Below, one piece after another: positions 50,169 through 58,325 of a stretch of 64,000 nucleotides of DNA. The position numbers and the translations under genes were made by a program. Positions within the stretch are counted from its first letter, which is position 1. Every line of letters starts with the position of its first letter. The stretch spans positions 1,116,001 through 1,180,000 of the forward strand of contig NZ_AP024276.1 in NCBI RefSeq assembly GCF_021654455.1, in the 5' to 3' direction. Below the pieces are notes generated by a model. It worked only from the letters and a program-made list of their open reading frames with translations. It had not been told where the DNA came from and ran no database searches. The stretch is from Streptococcus parasuis. GTDB taxonomy: Bacteria; Bacillota; Bacilli; Lactobacillales; Streptococcaceae.

Positions 50169-52331
50169 TCAAATGCTATTCAAAGATTTTTTTAAATTCC
50201 CTAATTTCACACCTCGCATATTCCAAATAACAGAAATTAAAGTGATCAATAGGATAAGCATGGTGACTAATCGTACCACTTGAAGGGTAAACATCACACT
50301 CAAACCTGAAAAATAGGGTATCTGCCGTAGATAAAATTTGTAAATGAGTTTATCTAAACCGTAAGCTAAACCTAGACAAGTAAGAAAGACAATAAGATTT
50401 TCACATAAAATCAGCCAAGCAAGTTGTCCCCTACTATACCCTAGGCTATACAAAACAGCCAGTTCCCGATTTCTTTTTCTAAAATAACCTTTGTTCAAAA
50501 AAGTAATTACTAAACCTAAAGTGAGTGAGATAATACATGTGATGCTCAGCATTTTCTTGGTCTCATACTGATAAATCTTAGCATACTCCCCTGTTTTCCA
50601 ACTTAACTGACTGGTCAGTCGATATTTTGGAAAGAGTTGGTCTAAATTTTGAGAAATCGTCTCAACATCTTTCGGCGATTGCGCTTTAACAAGTAGGGTC
50701 GTGTAGCCCAATCCAACAGCTGTTTTATAGCTATCAAGCGTATCAAATATATTTGAGAGATAGGCTGCATTTTCTTTTGACGAACCAATAAATGCGATTT
50801 TATCCTCTTCATACATTTGTGCAATATCTGTCTCTTCATCCAAAATCCCTTGGCCATCCCAGCCCAAATAGATAGCGTAAGTTGGCTGAAGTGTATCTTG
50901 ATAGTTAGTTCGATAAATCCCCGACACTTGGTAGCTTCTCTCAACCAAATTCGTAGATTCTCCATATTTAAATGTAGTTAAATTGACCGAATGCCCTATA
51001 AACTGATCAAAATCATCACTTCCAAAGTAAATCTGCGCAAAAATATCAGGTAAAACGACTTCTAAACTTTGATTTTGTGGAAATTCTCCCGTAAGTAAAG
51101 TGATATTTTGGGTATTGTAATCTTTAGCAAAAGCTTTCGGACTACTCAATCCTAAAAATTTAAAAGTCAACTTAGTATCTTGGTTTAAAAAGCCAATATC
51201 CTTTTTTAAAAAGTCTGGCAACTCTTCTACTTCATAAGTCAAATCAATTTCATAGCCGTCTTTATCCGACAATGCCATTTGACGCCCTAAGGTTAAAGCG
51301 ACATCTTCAACACCTTTAATTTGGCGTACCTGTTCATAATCTGCCTGAGAAAAATAAATCCGCTGGCCATCTAAACTCGAAGAAATATTGTTCTCACGAT
51401 TTTGGACTGTGACATCATTTTTAAGCTCTTGCGTATCAATCATGATGAGCCTATCAGAGACACCTGAAAACATGCGATTGTAAGTACCAACGACTGTACT
51501 GTAATAAAAAGAAAAGCCTAAAATAAACAAAGAAAAAATAAGCATTATCGGGACAGCAAGCAATAACAATTCAAACTTATTAGCTCGCAGGGCTGATAAA
51601 ATATAGCGCCCCAACTTTTTCTTTTTTATCTCTGTAGACTGGATCTCTGTAGGCTGGTGGAAAAGAGCAATTTCCGGCTCAGTTTTTCCCACCTCACGGC
51701 GAACCTTTAAATTTTTTTCTTTAATCTCTAAGACAATGTCCGAGTAGTCAATAATCAGGCGATCATGACTAATAATCAAAACTGTAACCCCTGTATGTTT
51801 TATCGCTGTTAGATATTCCAGCAATTTTTCTGTCGTCTCAGTATCCAAGCCACTGGTTGGTTCATCTAACAGTAATATTTTAGGTTTAAACAGCATCGCT
51901 CGCGCAATCGCAACACGTTGCTTTTGCCCACCACTTAAGTCTGCTACACGCTGATCAGCGAATTCTAAAATATCTAATTTTTTTAATACTTCTGTTATAG
52001 CCGCATCATCAAAATCGCCTGCATTTTTTAAATTATCAAGAACACTCAAACCCTCCGTGAGTTTGTAATCTTGAAAAACTAGCTGTAAATCCCTATTTCT
52101 TATGGTTTGCCAGTCTTTTTGCTTTAACTCTCGGACATTTCGTTCAAATAAAAAATAGTCGCCCTCATAATCAAAATCTAAGCCAAAAATAATATTTAAA
52201 AGCGTTGTCTTGCCTGAACCGCTCGCACCAATGACCGTATAAATCAAACCGGATTGTTCTATGGTAAAGTCTAATTGATGAAAAATTTCTCTCTTACTGT
52301 ACTTTTTATTGATATTACTAAGGTTTATCAT
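50169..52331 (-). CDS. Fused ATPase-permease ABC transporter associated with the lactococcin-972-like bacteriocin
   Basis: A 720-residue MacB-like protein: ATPase at the N-terminus (Walker A GASGSGKTT about 36-44, signature [14 protein letters not shown] about 132, Walker B ILLLDEPTSGLD). A membrane helix near 245-280 is followed by an extracytoplasmic domain (about 285-585) and three C-terminal FtsX-type helices. In many Firmicutes the lactococcin-972 gene is followed by an integral membrane protein and a separate ATPase; here both are in one chain. It probably gives immunity or export for the gene at 52413-52751, which lies 81 bases upstream. Confidence 0.85.
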   Translation of the reverse strand: MINLSNINKKYSKREIFHQLDFTIEQSGLIYTVIGASGSGKTTLLNIIFGLDFDYEGDYFLFERNVRELKQKDWQTIRNRDLQLVFQDYKLTEGLSVLDNLKNAGDFDDAAITEVLKKLDILEFADQRVADLSGGQKQRVAIARAMLFKPKILLLDEPTSGLDTETTEKLLEYLTAIKHTGVTVLIISHDRLIIDYSDIVLEIKEKNLKVRREVGKTEPEIALFHQPTEIQSTEIKKKKLGRYILSALRANKFELLLLAVPIMLIFSLFILGFSFYYSTVVGTYNRMFSGVSDRLIMIDTQELKNDVTVQNRENNISSSLDGQRIYFSQADYEQVRQIKGVEDVALTLGRQMALSDKDGYEIDLTYEVEELPDFLKKDIGFLNQDTKLTFKFLGLSSPKAFAKDYNTQNITLLTGEFPQNQSLEVVLPDIFAQIYFGSDDFDQFIGHSVNLTTFKYGESTNLVERSYQVSGIYRTNYQDTLQPTYAIYLGWDGQGILDEETDIAQMYEEDKIAFIGSSKENAAYLSNIFDTLDSYKTAVGLGYTTLLVKAQSPKDVETISQNLDQLFPKYRLTSQLSWKTGEYAKIYQYETKKMLSITCIISLTLGLVITFLNKGYFRKRNRELAVLYSLGYSRGQLAWLILCENLIVFLTCLGLAYGLDKLIYKFYLRQIPYFSGLSVMFTLQVVRLVTMLILLITLISVIWNMRGVKLGNLKKSLNSI

Positions 52332-52412
52332 AGAATCCCCCTTAAAGATCGCTATAACTATAAAACAGACTACGTTTTCTATTTAAACAAGCTAATAAAT
52401 CATATTAATGTT

Positions 52413-52751
52413 TTAGCTATTAAACCAAGGGTCATAGGATGTACTAGAAGTAATCACTTCTCCATATCTATCTAATGCTGGTTGACCCCAACATATGTGA
52501 ACATCACTTTTATTCTTTCCTATACGAACCGTCTTGCTACCAATAGTATCCCCATTTGCCCGCATTACTTTTAAAGTAAAGGTCGTTGAGTCTGAACGGT
52601 TTACAGTACCTGTTTCAGAAACACCATTTGCATCCCATTGGATAACCGATTTCCAATTACCAGAGGCTGCAAGTACTGGAGCTGCTGTTCCAATAATACT
52701 AGAAAAAATAGCAAGACTCATAAGAGCAGTTATAATTCTTTTCTTCTTGAT
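52413..52751 (-). CDS. Lactococcin 972-family bacteriocin precursor, possible ATC start
   Basis: A 112-residue precursor: basic KKKR start, hydrophobic signal peptide ending GTAAPVLAA, then a beta-rich mature peptide of about 80 residues (SGNWKSVIQWDANGVSETG ... YDPWFNS) resembling lactococcin 972, which targets lipid II at the septum. The only ATG (52721) would remove the basic n-region of the signal peptide. Upstream of it, AGGAG lies 6 bases before ATC at 52749-52751 and an in-frame TAG closes the frame three codons further. Either ATC initiates weakly or the start codon has been mutated. Confidence 0.75.
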   Translation of the reverse strand: MKKKRIITALMSLAIFSSIIGTAAPVLAASGNWKSVIQWDANGVSETGTVNRSDSTTFTLKVMRANGDTIGSKTVRIGKNKSDVHICWGQPALDRYGEVITSSTSYDPWFNS

Positions 52752-52806
52752 TATATTCTCCTAAAAATGAAGAGATAGCTTAAGAAAACTTAGTCCGTTC
52801 TCTATT

Positions 52807-52846
52807 ATTATAGTATTTTTTCCTCCTTCAGTCAAGCGCTTTCACT
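52807..52846 (-). promoter_or_regulatory. Promoter of the lactococcin-972-like gene with a cre-like site
   Basis: -35 TTGACT (52830-52835), a 17-base spacer and -10 TATAAT (52807-52812). TGAAAGCGCTTGAC, overlapping the -35 and upstream, is close to the cre consensus and suggests catabolite repression. Confidence 0.75.
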
Positions 52847-52947
52847 TTTCAAACACGCCGTACGCATGAAAACTTTCATCTCTCCTTTTGTCCCCGGAAA
52901 TAACCGCTTTAAACTTGGTATCTACCTTTTTACAACCACCTTTATCC

Positions 52948-53160
52948 TCAATGTCCAAATAATTGTGGCAAATAATCCTCCAAATGGACAGAAATATAGC
53001 GTTGTTTACGGCGGTAACTCAATTTCTCCTTAGGGAAGGTCATCATTTGTAAGTGATGAAGACAAACTTTACGAATAGCATTCAAATTGAAGGCGGCTCG
53101 TTTATCTAATGTTTGGTTCTTATCTTCTCTGTAAACTACATCTAACAACCAATACTTCGG
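52948..53160 (-). pseudogene. C-terminal remnant of an ISAs1-family transposase
   Basis: The frame reads LLDVVYREDKNQTLDKRAAF and NLNAIRKVCLHHLQMMTF. This matches the DV-x-F/Y-R-E-D region and C-terminus of ISAs1-family transposases. The catalytic domain upstream is missing; the sequence joins a truncated group II intron at about 53160. Bases 52847-52947 show no gene. Confidence 0.75.
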
Positions 53161-53596
53161 TTAATTGTTCAGCCCTTCGCTCCACCTCTATTACAGAAGT
53201 TTCATCGCTACTATGGCCTCGGCTGACTTCTCATGATTCGTTGTTACTACGTCTTTGACGCTCATGAGACCTCACGGGATAAGTCGTACATCTTTCCTCG
53301 TTTACTCTCGTGATTTACGTCTATAGGTTACGACTACCTTTTTTGGACTTTAGACTTATATGCCCCCTCATCCCCTATATATGCCTTGTTATCACGTTTC
53401 TGTTCGTAGAGCCACGATTTCGCTATCCCTTCCTCTGACGGTCTTGGTTTCTAGCGTCAGACTTAAAACAGTCTCTCCCCAGACCGTTTTAATCCGCTAC
53501 CTCACGATAGTCAGGCTTGGGAGTCGCTTTGGGGTTCACCGGTAGCGGGTGTCCACGGAGGACTTTCACCTCAGATGTACGACATGCCCGTCGTAC
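53161..53596 (-). mobile_element. Truncated group II intron (5' RNA domains only)
   Basis: The minus strand from 53596 begins GTACGACGGGCATGTCGTAC and is colinear, at high identity, with the 5' domains of the fuller intron ending at 63142. It stops after GGGCTGAAC, before the reverse transcriptase. It lies directly after the terminator at 53600-53632, the insertion habit of class C introns. It lacks the 111-base element present in the other copy, so it records the empty site. Confidence 0.85.
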
Positions 53597-53599
53597 ATA

Positions 53600-53632
53600 T
53601 AAAAAAGCGATAAAGCAAACTGCTCTATCGCC
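53600..53632 (-). terminator. Terminator of the bta/CPBP/proline-rich peptide operon, target of a group II intron
   Basis: GCGATA pairs with TTATCGC and is followed by TTTTTT on the minus strand. The intron begins a few bases after the T run. Confidence 0.85.
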
Positions 53633-53647
53633 TAGATTGTAATAACC

Positions 53648-53800
53648 TTACATGATTTCAGCTGGTGGTAAAATGGGCTTTGGTATAGGAATCGGCTTCG
53701 GATATTTAATTGGTTTAATTGTTCCGATTCCATATAGTGGTGGTCGAAGGCTTCCGCCTGAAATATGGGACAGTTGAGAGAGATCTAGTTCTTTAAGCAT
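53648..53800 (-). CDS. Double-glycine leader peptide with proline-rich mature part
   Basis: A 50-residue precursor with the leader MLKELDLSQLSHISGG (residues 1-16) and a mature part of 34 residues, SLRPPLYGIGTIKPIKYPKP followed by IPIPKPILPPAEIM. It holds ten prolines and no cysteine, in repeats of the form KPI/PKP. AGGAGG lies 8 bases before the ATG. It is the last gene after the CPBP protein and the thioredoxin-like gene, just before a terminator. I know no bacteriocin of this composition with a GG leader. A class II bacteriocin or a signal peptide are the alternatives. Confidence 0.8.
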   Translation of the reverse strand: MLKELDLSQLSHISGGSLRPPLYGIGTIKPIKYPKPIPIPKPILPPAEIM

Positions 53801-53829
53801 CTAATATGCCTCCTTCTATAAAATTATTA

Positions 53830-54525
53830 TTAACCAAGCATTAGAATAAGATAATTAACAACAGATACAATAACCAGTAATCCGTTATTCAGTAGATGCA
53901 CAACAATCGAATCGACAATGTTTTCACGACGAGCGTATGCCAAGTAAAAAATTGCTCCTAACAGGAAATACACAATAAACTCGATTGGATAGAATATATG
54001 TAACAATGCAAAAATGGAAGAGCTCACAGTCAATTTCAACCACTTACGATTGTTTTTGAAAAAATAACGACCAAAGAATCCTCTGAACACAAGTTCTTCC
54101 AAGATAGGAGCAAAGATACCAATTGCAAGATGAAAGGCTACAAAGTATAAAGGGAACATCCGGCTAAGCTGCTCATTGGTTGCCATCAAGGCTGCATCAT
54201 TTGCTGATGTTGCATTAGCCGTGACCATTTGAATTAAAAAGGTCCCACCAATGGCTACTAGACGAGTAGCAAGATAAAAGAGAAGAGCAATTCCAAAGTC
54301 TTTCCAGCTAAAGGGTAATTTTTCCTTTTCATCCTTGTTTTTATATTTTTTCCAAACAAGAACAAGGACGATACCAGTAACCAATAAATAACCTAGACTA
54401 GCAAGCCACTGTATATAAGTTGGCGTTGTCTCCTGAGTAGCAATCAATCTCATTGGAAAGATATTGACACTTAAGGTAAGAAAGATTAGCCCAATAAACT
54501 TCAGTATATTTTTAAAACGTTGCAT
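53830..54525 (-). CDS. CPBP family intramembrane protein, likely bacteriocin immunity
   Basis: A 231-residue protein with about seven membrane helices and the CPBP (Abi) motifs EELVFRGFFGR (about residues 137-147) and a histidine-containing helix SIFALLHIFYP (about 169-179). Family proteases of this kind give self-immunity in many class II bacteriocin loci. It lies three bases after the thioredoxin-like gene and 29 bases before the proline-rich peptide gene. Confidence 0.85.
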   Translation of the reverse strand: MQRFKNILKFIGLIFLTLSVNIFPMRLIATQETTPTYIQWLASLGYLLVTGIVLVLVWKKYKNKDEKEKLPFSWKDFGIALLFYLATRLVAIGGTFLIQMVTANATSANDAALMATNEQLSRMFPLYFVAFHLAIGIFAPILEELVFRGFFGRYFFKNNRKWLKLTVSSSIFALLHIFYPIEFIVYFLLGAIFYLAYARRENIVDSIVVHLLNNGLLVIVSVVNYLILMLG

Positions 54526-54528
54526 TAT

Positions 54529-55554
54529 CTAACCCTCCTGCTTAGTTCTCAAACGACTGATGCCTGTGAATCCCGAAGCTAGCAAGAAGGCTAGACCGAT
54601 ACGCACAAGATTAATCGAATTAACCTCTCCAGTTCTAGGCAAAGTTGTGGCTCCAGAAACTCCAGTAACACGACTTGCTAGTGGTGTGACCTGTGATGTG
54701 GAGCTTACTGGCTTAATCAAGGTTTCTTCTTGATTTTCTTGCTCTTTACCATCAACTTTGAGACTCTCATCTTTGGTACTGACATTTTCTATAGATCTAT
54801 CTGTAACCTCTTTGGATTGTTCTGAAGAATCAGCCTTGGTTTTATCAGAGGAAGAGTCGGTTTCAGACAACTCTTGATTCGAAATCTCCTCAGTGTTAGC
54901 TTGATTATCAAAAGCAGTACCTGACTGTGTCCCTTCCTCTTGATTGGTTGTATTCTGTTCACCATTCTCAAGCTCTTCTGCAGGTTGTTCAGGTGATTTT
55001 CCAAGATAGAGGTAGTCGTAAAGTTGCTGAGCATTAACTCCTCCACCGACCCATCCAGAAACAGGCTGACCATTTTTAAGGTAGAGAATGGTTGGCGTTC
55101 CAGGGATACCGACTGTTTTGAACAAGAACTCTTTAGCCTCATCATCTGCACTATCTGTATCGTAATACTCCAACTGACCAGCAATCAGCTGATTAAACTC
55201 CTTCAAGTCTGGTGAAAATTGACGGCAATAGTAACAGGTTCCACGACCGAAATACAAGGTGTGTTCCAAACCGTCAGCCGTAAAAGCTGCATGAACATCG
55301 TCAATAGTTACCTTCTTAAAATCAGCGACATTTGTCGCATACTCCTCGCTGGTCACTTCTGCAAGTTCCTCACCGGTTGTAGCTTCACCTGTCTGATCAG
55401 GTGTTGTTTGGCTAGATGGCTGTTCTGCCAATAGAGAAGGACTCTGTGCTTCTAATGCATTAGTTTCAGAACTGTCAGCCAAAACAGAACTAGTAACCAA
55501 AACCGCCAAAGCCGCTGTACTTAAAAGTAGTGATTTGAATAGTGTTTTCTTCAT
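54529..55554 (-). CDS. Cell-wall-anchored thioredoxin-fold protein (bacteriocin accessory protein type)
   Basis: A 341-residue secreted protein: signal peptide (residues 1-26, ending SSVLA), a thioredoxin domain (about 75-182) with the redox motif CYYC at 107-110 and the cis-proline in [12 protein letters not shown] Ser/Glu/Thr-rich stalk (about 185-300) follows, then LPRTG near residue 305 with a membrane helix and basic tail for sortase. Shorter, unanchored relatives are bacteriocin transport accessory proteins (Bta, PedC) that form disulfides. All two-cysteine peptides in the neighbouring operons are plausible substrates. It starts the operon from P0. Confidence 0.88.
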   Translation of the reverse strand: MKKTLFKSLLLSTAALAVLVTSSVLADSSETNALEAQSPSLLAEQPSSQTTPDQTGEATTGEELAEVTSEEYATNVADFKKVTIDDVHAAFTADGLEHTLYFGRGTCYYCRQFSPDLKEFNQLIAGQLEYYDTDSADDEAKEFLFKTVGIPGTPTILYLKNGQPVSGWVGGGVNAQQLYDYLYLGKSPEQPAEELENGEQNTTNQEEGTQSGTAFDNQANTEEISNQELSETDSSSDKTKADSSEQSKEVTDRSIENVSTKDESLKVDGKEQENQEETLIKPVSSTSQVTPLASRVTGVSGATTLPRTGEVNSINLVRIGLAFLLASGFTGISRLRTKQEG

Positions 55555-55583
55555 GATGAAACTCCTTTGTTATTGATAATCTT

Positions 55584-55650
55584 ATTCTATAATTTTTACG
55601 AGAAAAATATCGCGCAAATCCTAAACAGTCATCGAAACGTCCTGAATGTT
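55584..55650 (-). promoter_or_regulatory. Promoter P0 with paired Blp/ComE-type boxes
   Basis: On the minus strand CATTCAGGA and CTGTTTAGGA repeat with a 21-base period (plus-strand 55619-55648), about 28 bases before a -10-like TATAGA. There is no -35, as expected for an activator-dependent promoter. An almost identical copy lies at 57312-57395. Confidence 0.75.
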
Positions 55651-55681
55651 TTTTTAAAGTGTCTTAATGTTATTCTTAGTT

Positions 55682-55713
55682 GAAAAGGAACGGATTTTTA
55701 TCTCCGCTCCTTC
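55682..55713 (-). terminator. Terminator of the P1 bacteriocin operon
   Basis: AAGGAGCGGA pairs with TCCGTTCCTT (one mismatch) and is followed by a short T tract on the minus strand. Between 55714 and 55834 I see nothing else. Confidence 0.6.
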
Positions 55714-55834
55714 TATTAATTTTGCTTGCGATTAGCTTTATGATGTTAAATAAGCTTAGGCATCTCTATTTCTTATCAATATAGTATTTCAAACCTAATA
55801 TAAATAGAGACATGATAATTAAACAAATTATTGC

Positions 55835-56059
55835 TTATAAGTAACCAATAAATCTCTGATAAAATTCAAGCGCAAACAATCCTCTAAAGATACCTAGTGT
55901 CCCCATAACTCCAGTAATAAAGATAAATATAAGTTGCATCCTCTTTAATGAATAACTGATTTCTCGTTTAGCCCTTCTCGTACTCCTAATAACGATTATC
56001 GTACTAACAATAGCAATTATAACTACGATAACTTGGGTGACAATATAAATATCTAACAT
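55835..56059 (-). CDS. Small two-helix membrane protein, candidate immunity protein
   Basis: A 74-residue protein with two predicted helices (about residues 3-25 and 43-64) joined by the very basic loop RSTRRAKREISYSLKR. It is the last gene of the operon from P1 that encodes the two-peptide bacteriocin. There is no clear ribosome-binding site before 56059 and the start is uncertain. Immunity is inferred from position and topology only. Confidence 0.55.
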   Translation of the reverse strand: MLDIYIVTQVIVVIIAIVSTIIVIRSTRRAKREISYSLKRMQLIFIFITGVMGTLGIFRGLFALEFYQRFIGYL

Positions 56060-56258
56060 TCGACGCAAAAAACAAGAATGAAATCAATAATAATGGTAAG
56101 TAACCAAATTGGAGAGAATAAGCTCCATTTAGAAATTTCTTGAAGAGGTTACCATTCAAATTATTAAATTCTTATCCCCAAAAATGTTTGTCCTACAAGT
56201 GATGAGTAAATTTCTTTAGAGTGGCTTACTTCAATATAATATTTAATTATTATAAGTT

Positions 56259-56372
56259 CTATAATAACAACCAAGCAGTTATACATAATGAGGCTAGCAT
56301 TAATCTATCCATCATCTGTTTTTTATTCGGGAAAATCTTTTTCAGAAAAACGTAAGGCAGGGTGTTAATCAT
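56259..56372 (-). CDS. Very small membrane protein after the bacteriocin pair
   Basis: A 37-residue reading from ATG at 56372 (MINTLPYVFLKKIFPNKKQM, then a hydrophobic end AWLLL). The same frame is open upstream through TFDDKLIIYL into the preceding gene, without another start codon or ribosome-binding site. The sequence resembles blp-locus small membrane proteins of the form LPY-x-FLKK-x-FP-x-KK, as I remember them. Start and even reality are uncertain. Bases 56060-56258 hold only tiny unsupported ORFs. Confidence 0.45.
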   Translation of the reverse strand: MINTLPYVFLKKIFPNKKQMMDRLMLASLCITAWLLL

Positions 56373-56394
56373 TAGGTAAATGATTAATTTATCA

Positions 56395-56586
56395 TCAAAA
56401 GTAATAATAGGTCGCCAATCCAGCAGTACCACAAACAACTGCATAGCCCAATCCTGTTACCGGCCCCCCTGCCCAAGCCAATAACATACCACCTAAACAG
56501 CCGCCTACTGCAGCACCAAGGTTACCACCTCCAAGGATCCCACATAACTCTTCTGCATTGATTTCTTGATAAACAATAAGATCCAT
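56395..56586 (-). CDS. Double-glycine bacteriocin precursor, second peptide of a pair
   Basis: A 63-residue precursor: leader MDLIVYQEINAEELCGILGG (residues 1-20, itself with one Cys), mature part GNLGAAVGGCLGGMLLAWAG then GPVTGLGYAVVCGTAGLATY. It is hydrophobic, has repeated G-x3-G motifs typical of two-peptide (class IIb) bacteriocins, and exactly two mature cysteines. AAGGAG lies 7 bases upstream of 56586, so the longer ORF from 56625 is rejected. It starts 10 bases after its partner. Confidence 0.85.
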   Translation of the reverse strand: MDLIVYQEINAEELCGILGGGNLGAAVGGCLGGMLLAWAGGPVTGLGYAVVCGTAGLATYYYF

Positions 56587-56596
56587 TACCTTCTCC

Positions 56597-56854
56597 TTAT
56601 CCAAACTTACTTCCAATTTTACCACCTACACATACAAGACCACCAGCTATTGCTCCAACATGAAATCCTACAAATGCTCCCGGCAAGGAAGTTACACCAA
56701 ATGTTGCCATACCACCCACAAAGCCTGCTCCCGCTGTTGTAATTGCAGTACCAAATATCGCATTTACGCAATCTCTATCTGAAAAACCACCCTCTACAGT
56801 AGCAAGAGTATCAGTACTAATCACGTTGAATTGTTCGATTGTTTTTGTATTCAT
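56597..56854 (-). CDS. Double-glycine bacteriocin precursor, first peptide of a pair
   Basis: An 85-residue precursor with leader MNTKTIEQFNVISTDTLATV plus EGG (residues 1-23) and a 62-residue mature peptide, FSDRDCVNAIFGTAITTAGA to GGKIGSKFG. That part is Gly/Ala-rich with several G-x3-G motifs and two cysteines (DRDC and LVCVGG). It resembles pneumocin BlpM/N-type class IIb peptides. GGAGG precedes the start. First gene of the operon from P1. Confidence 0.87.
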   Translation of the reverse strand: MNTKTIEQFNVISTDTLATVEGGFSDRDCVNAIFGTAITTAGAGFVGGMATFGVTSLPGAFVGFHVGAIAGGLVCVGGKIGSKFG

Positions 56855-56916
56855 AATTAAATACCTCCTTTATGATATAGATTTATATTTTGTCGGGTTG
56901 CAACCTTGACAAGTCT

Positions 56917-56983
56917 AGTATAGCACTTCTTCAAAAAATAATTTCCCCATTTCCTGAACAGTCATTTAACTTTCCTATATGGG
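56917..56983 (-). promoter_or_regulatory. Promoter P1 with paired activator boxes
   Basis: Minus strand: CCATATAGGA and ACTGTTCAGGA with a 21-base period (56952-56983), then a -10 TATACT at 56917-56922, 28 bases away. The leader after it is nearly identical to those of P2 and P3. Confidence 0.82.
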
Positions 56984-56990
56984 AAAATTT

Positions 56991-57090
56991 TACCGTTCAA
57001 GAAGATAAAATAACCGTTCAGGTATGTATTATTTAGGAAGAGCCGAAATATCTTTTTCCCATTCAGGACGTTTCGATGACCATTTAAGAT
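56991..57090 (+). promoter_or_regulatory. Plus-strand activator boxes facing the truncated exporter gene
   Basis: Two further box pairs, both with a 21-base period: ACCGTTCAAGA/ACCGTTCAGGT (56991-57022) and CCATTCAGGA/CCATTTAAGA (57058-57090). The second shares CATTCAGGACGTTTCGATGAC with P0 and stands before a CATAAT -10 at about 57118. The exporter gene was once under the same control. Confidence 0.75.
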
Positions 57091-57156
57091 TTGGACATTT
57101 TTTTCTTTGATTTTTTGTCATAATAGTATTGTCACTAACAAGAAAGGATTTGTCAA

Positions 57157-57333
57157 ATGACAGCTTACAAACGAACCTCTGTTCCTCAAATCGATGCCAG
57201 AGACTGTGGTGTGGCTGCTTTAGCCTCTATTGCCAAGTTTTATGGCTCTGATTATTCCCTAGCTCATTTGAGAGAGTTGGCCAAAACCAATAAGGAAGGA
57301 ACGACCGCTGTTATTAATAATCTTATTCTATAA
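57157..57333 (+). pseudogene. Truncated peptide-exporting ABC transporter, C39 peptidase fragment
   Basis: 58 codons: MTAYKRTSVPQIDARDCGVA then LASIAKFYGSDYSLAHLREL. This is the start of a BlpA/ComA-type transporter whose C39 peptidase cuts GG leaders. The catalytic cysteine (17) in Q-x-D-x-x-D-C-G-V-A is present, but the histidine, the membrane part and the ATPase are gone. Homology ends near 57309, where a copy of the P0 promoter region begins. AAAGGA lies upstream. Confidence 0.88.
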
Positions 57334-57395
57334 TTTTTACGAGAAAAATATCACGCAAATCCTAAACAGTTATCGAAACGTCTTGAATGGGAAAA
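57312..57395 (-). repeat. Second copy of the P0 promoter region, orphan
   Basis: About 80 bases nearly identical to 55570-55650, including the paired boxes, now pointing antisense into the exporter fragment with no gene of its own. It marks the junction of the deletion that removed the exporter. Bases 57396-57607 contain no complete gene, only a short plus-strand frame EIIPQDILYNGFSESISFLL of unknown origin. Confidence 0.8.
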
Positions 57396-57607
57396 TATCC
57401 ATGCCAAACAGAAATTATCCCTCAAGATATTCTCTATAATGGTTTCTCAGAGAGCATTTCTTTTCTCCTCGTAAAATTTTTATGGGGACCTCTAAAAACT
57501 AATTTTCTAAAATTTAAAATGTTGATTTAACAAGGTTTTCGTAACTCCAAATTCGCAATTTTGGGAGTTTATAGAGGTGCCCTTATAAATTATGATTATA
57601 TCGTTAC

Positions 57608-57657
57608 AAATAAAAACCACAATATCTAAAAAATAATAGACATTGCGGTTTTAAGAG
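57608..57657 (-). terminator. Terminator of the P2 operon
   Basis: AAAACCGCAATGTCT pairs with AGATATTGTGGTTTTT around an ATT-rich loop on the minus strand, just after the CPBP stop. Confidence 0.82.
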
Positions 57658-57672
57658 ACCTTATAGATAATA

Positions 57673-58296
57673 CTAACTAGAAACCCAGAAGAGCCAAGCA
57701 TTCCAAATAATATGTAGGATTAGGGCAGGATAAATCGTTTTCGAACGCTTAAATAGAGTACCGTAAATCAGACCTATTCCAAAATAAACAACAAAATCAG
57801 ATAATTTAATGCCCTGAAGAACTGTATGAGCAAGGGAGAAAAATACTGCTGACACCAAGAGGTCCAAGCCTATACTTCTAAAACGTTCCAAATTTTTAAT
57901 AATCAAGGCACGAAACACAAGTTCTTCGCTAATTGGACCGATGAAAATTCCATAAATATAAAAGAGATATAATTCTAATCCTGTTCCACTATAAGTATCG
58001 AGAAGCTTTTGATTTTCTGGTACAGGAAAGAGACGATTCACAATGATTGACCAAATGGTCAAGGCAACAAAACCTAAACAAATAGCCAGTATTGGTCTTC
58101 TACTAATTTTATCTAACTGAAATATTTTCCCATATCCCTGATAGTACAGCAATATAAGCGTTACACAGCCAATAAGTAAGACTGAAAGATCGAACAACAA
58201 CTCACTCTTGATAAATCCCACTCCAAATACATATAACAGTAAGATTGCAAGAGCATAAATATGGTTATTTTTAAAACCAGTAGTAGTCTCCCCCAT
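57673..58296 (-). CDS. CPBP family intramembrane protein, likely immunity
   Basis: A 207-residue protein with about six helices and the CPBP signature EELVFRALIIKNLERFR (about residues 123-139), then FFSLAHTVL (about 157-165) and an H-x-x-W-N near the end. It is the last gene of the P2 operon, after three GG-leader peptide genes. It is only distantly like the CPBP protein at 58881, so the two probably protect against different peptides. Confidence 0.83.
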   Translation of the reverse strand: MGETTTGFKNNHIYALAILLLYVFGVGFIKSELLFDLSVLLIGCVTLILLYYQGYGKIFQLDKISRRPILAICLGFVALTIWSIIVNRLFPVPENQKLLDTYSGTGLELYLFYIYGIFIGPISEELVFRALIIKNLERFRSIGLDLLVSAVFFSLAHTVLQGIKLSDFVVYFGIGLIYGTLFKRSKTIYPALILHIIWNAWLFWVSS

Positions 58297-58325
58297 GTTC
58301 TGAATTCCTCCTACAACATCATTTT

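Noticed and set aside
53360..53545. Plus-strand 61-codon ORF
   Set aside because: It is antisense to the group II intron RNA domains, which explain the sequence conservation.
54789..55184. 131-codon minus-strand ORF inside the thioredoxin-like gene
   Set aside because: It is a shifted reading of the same gene with no family resemblance and no start signal.
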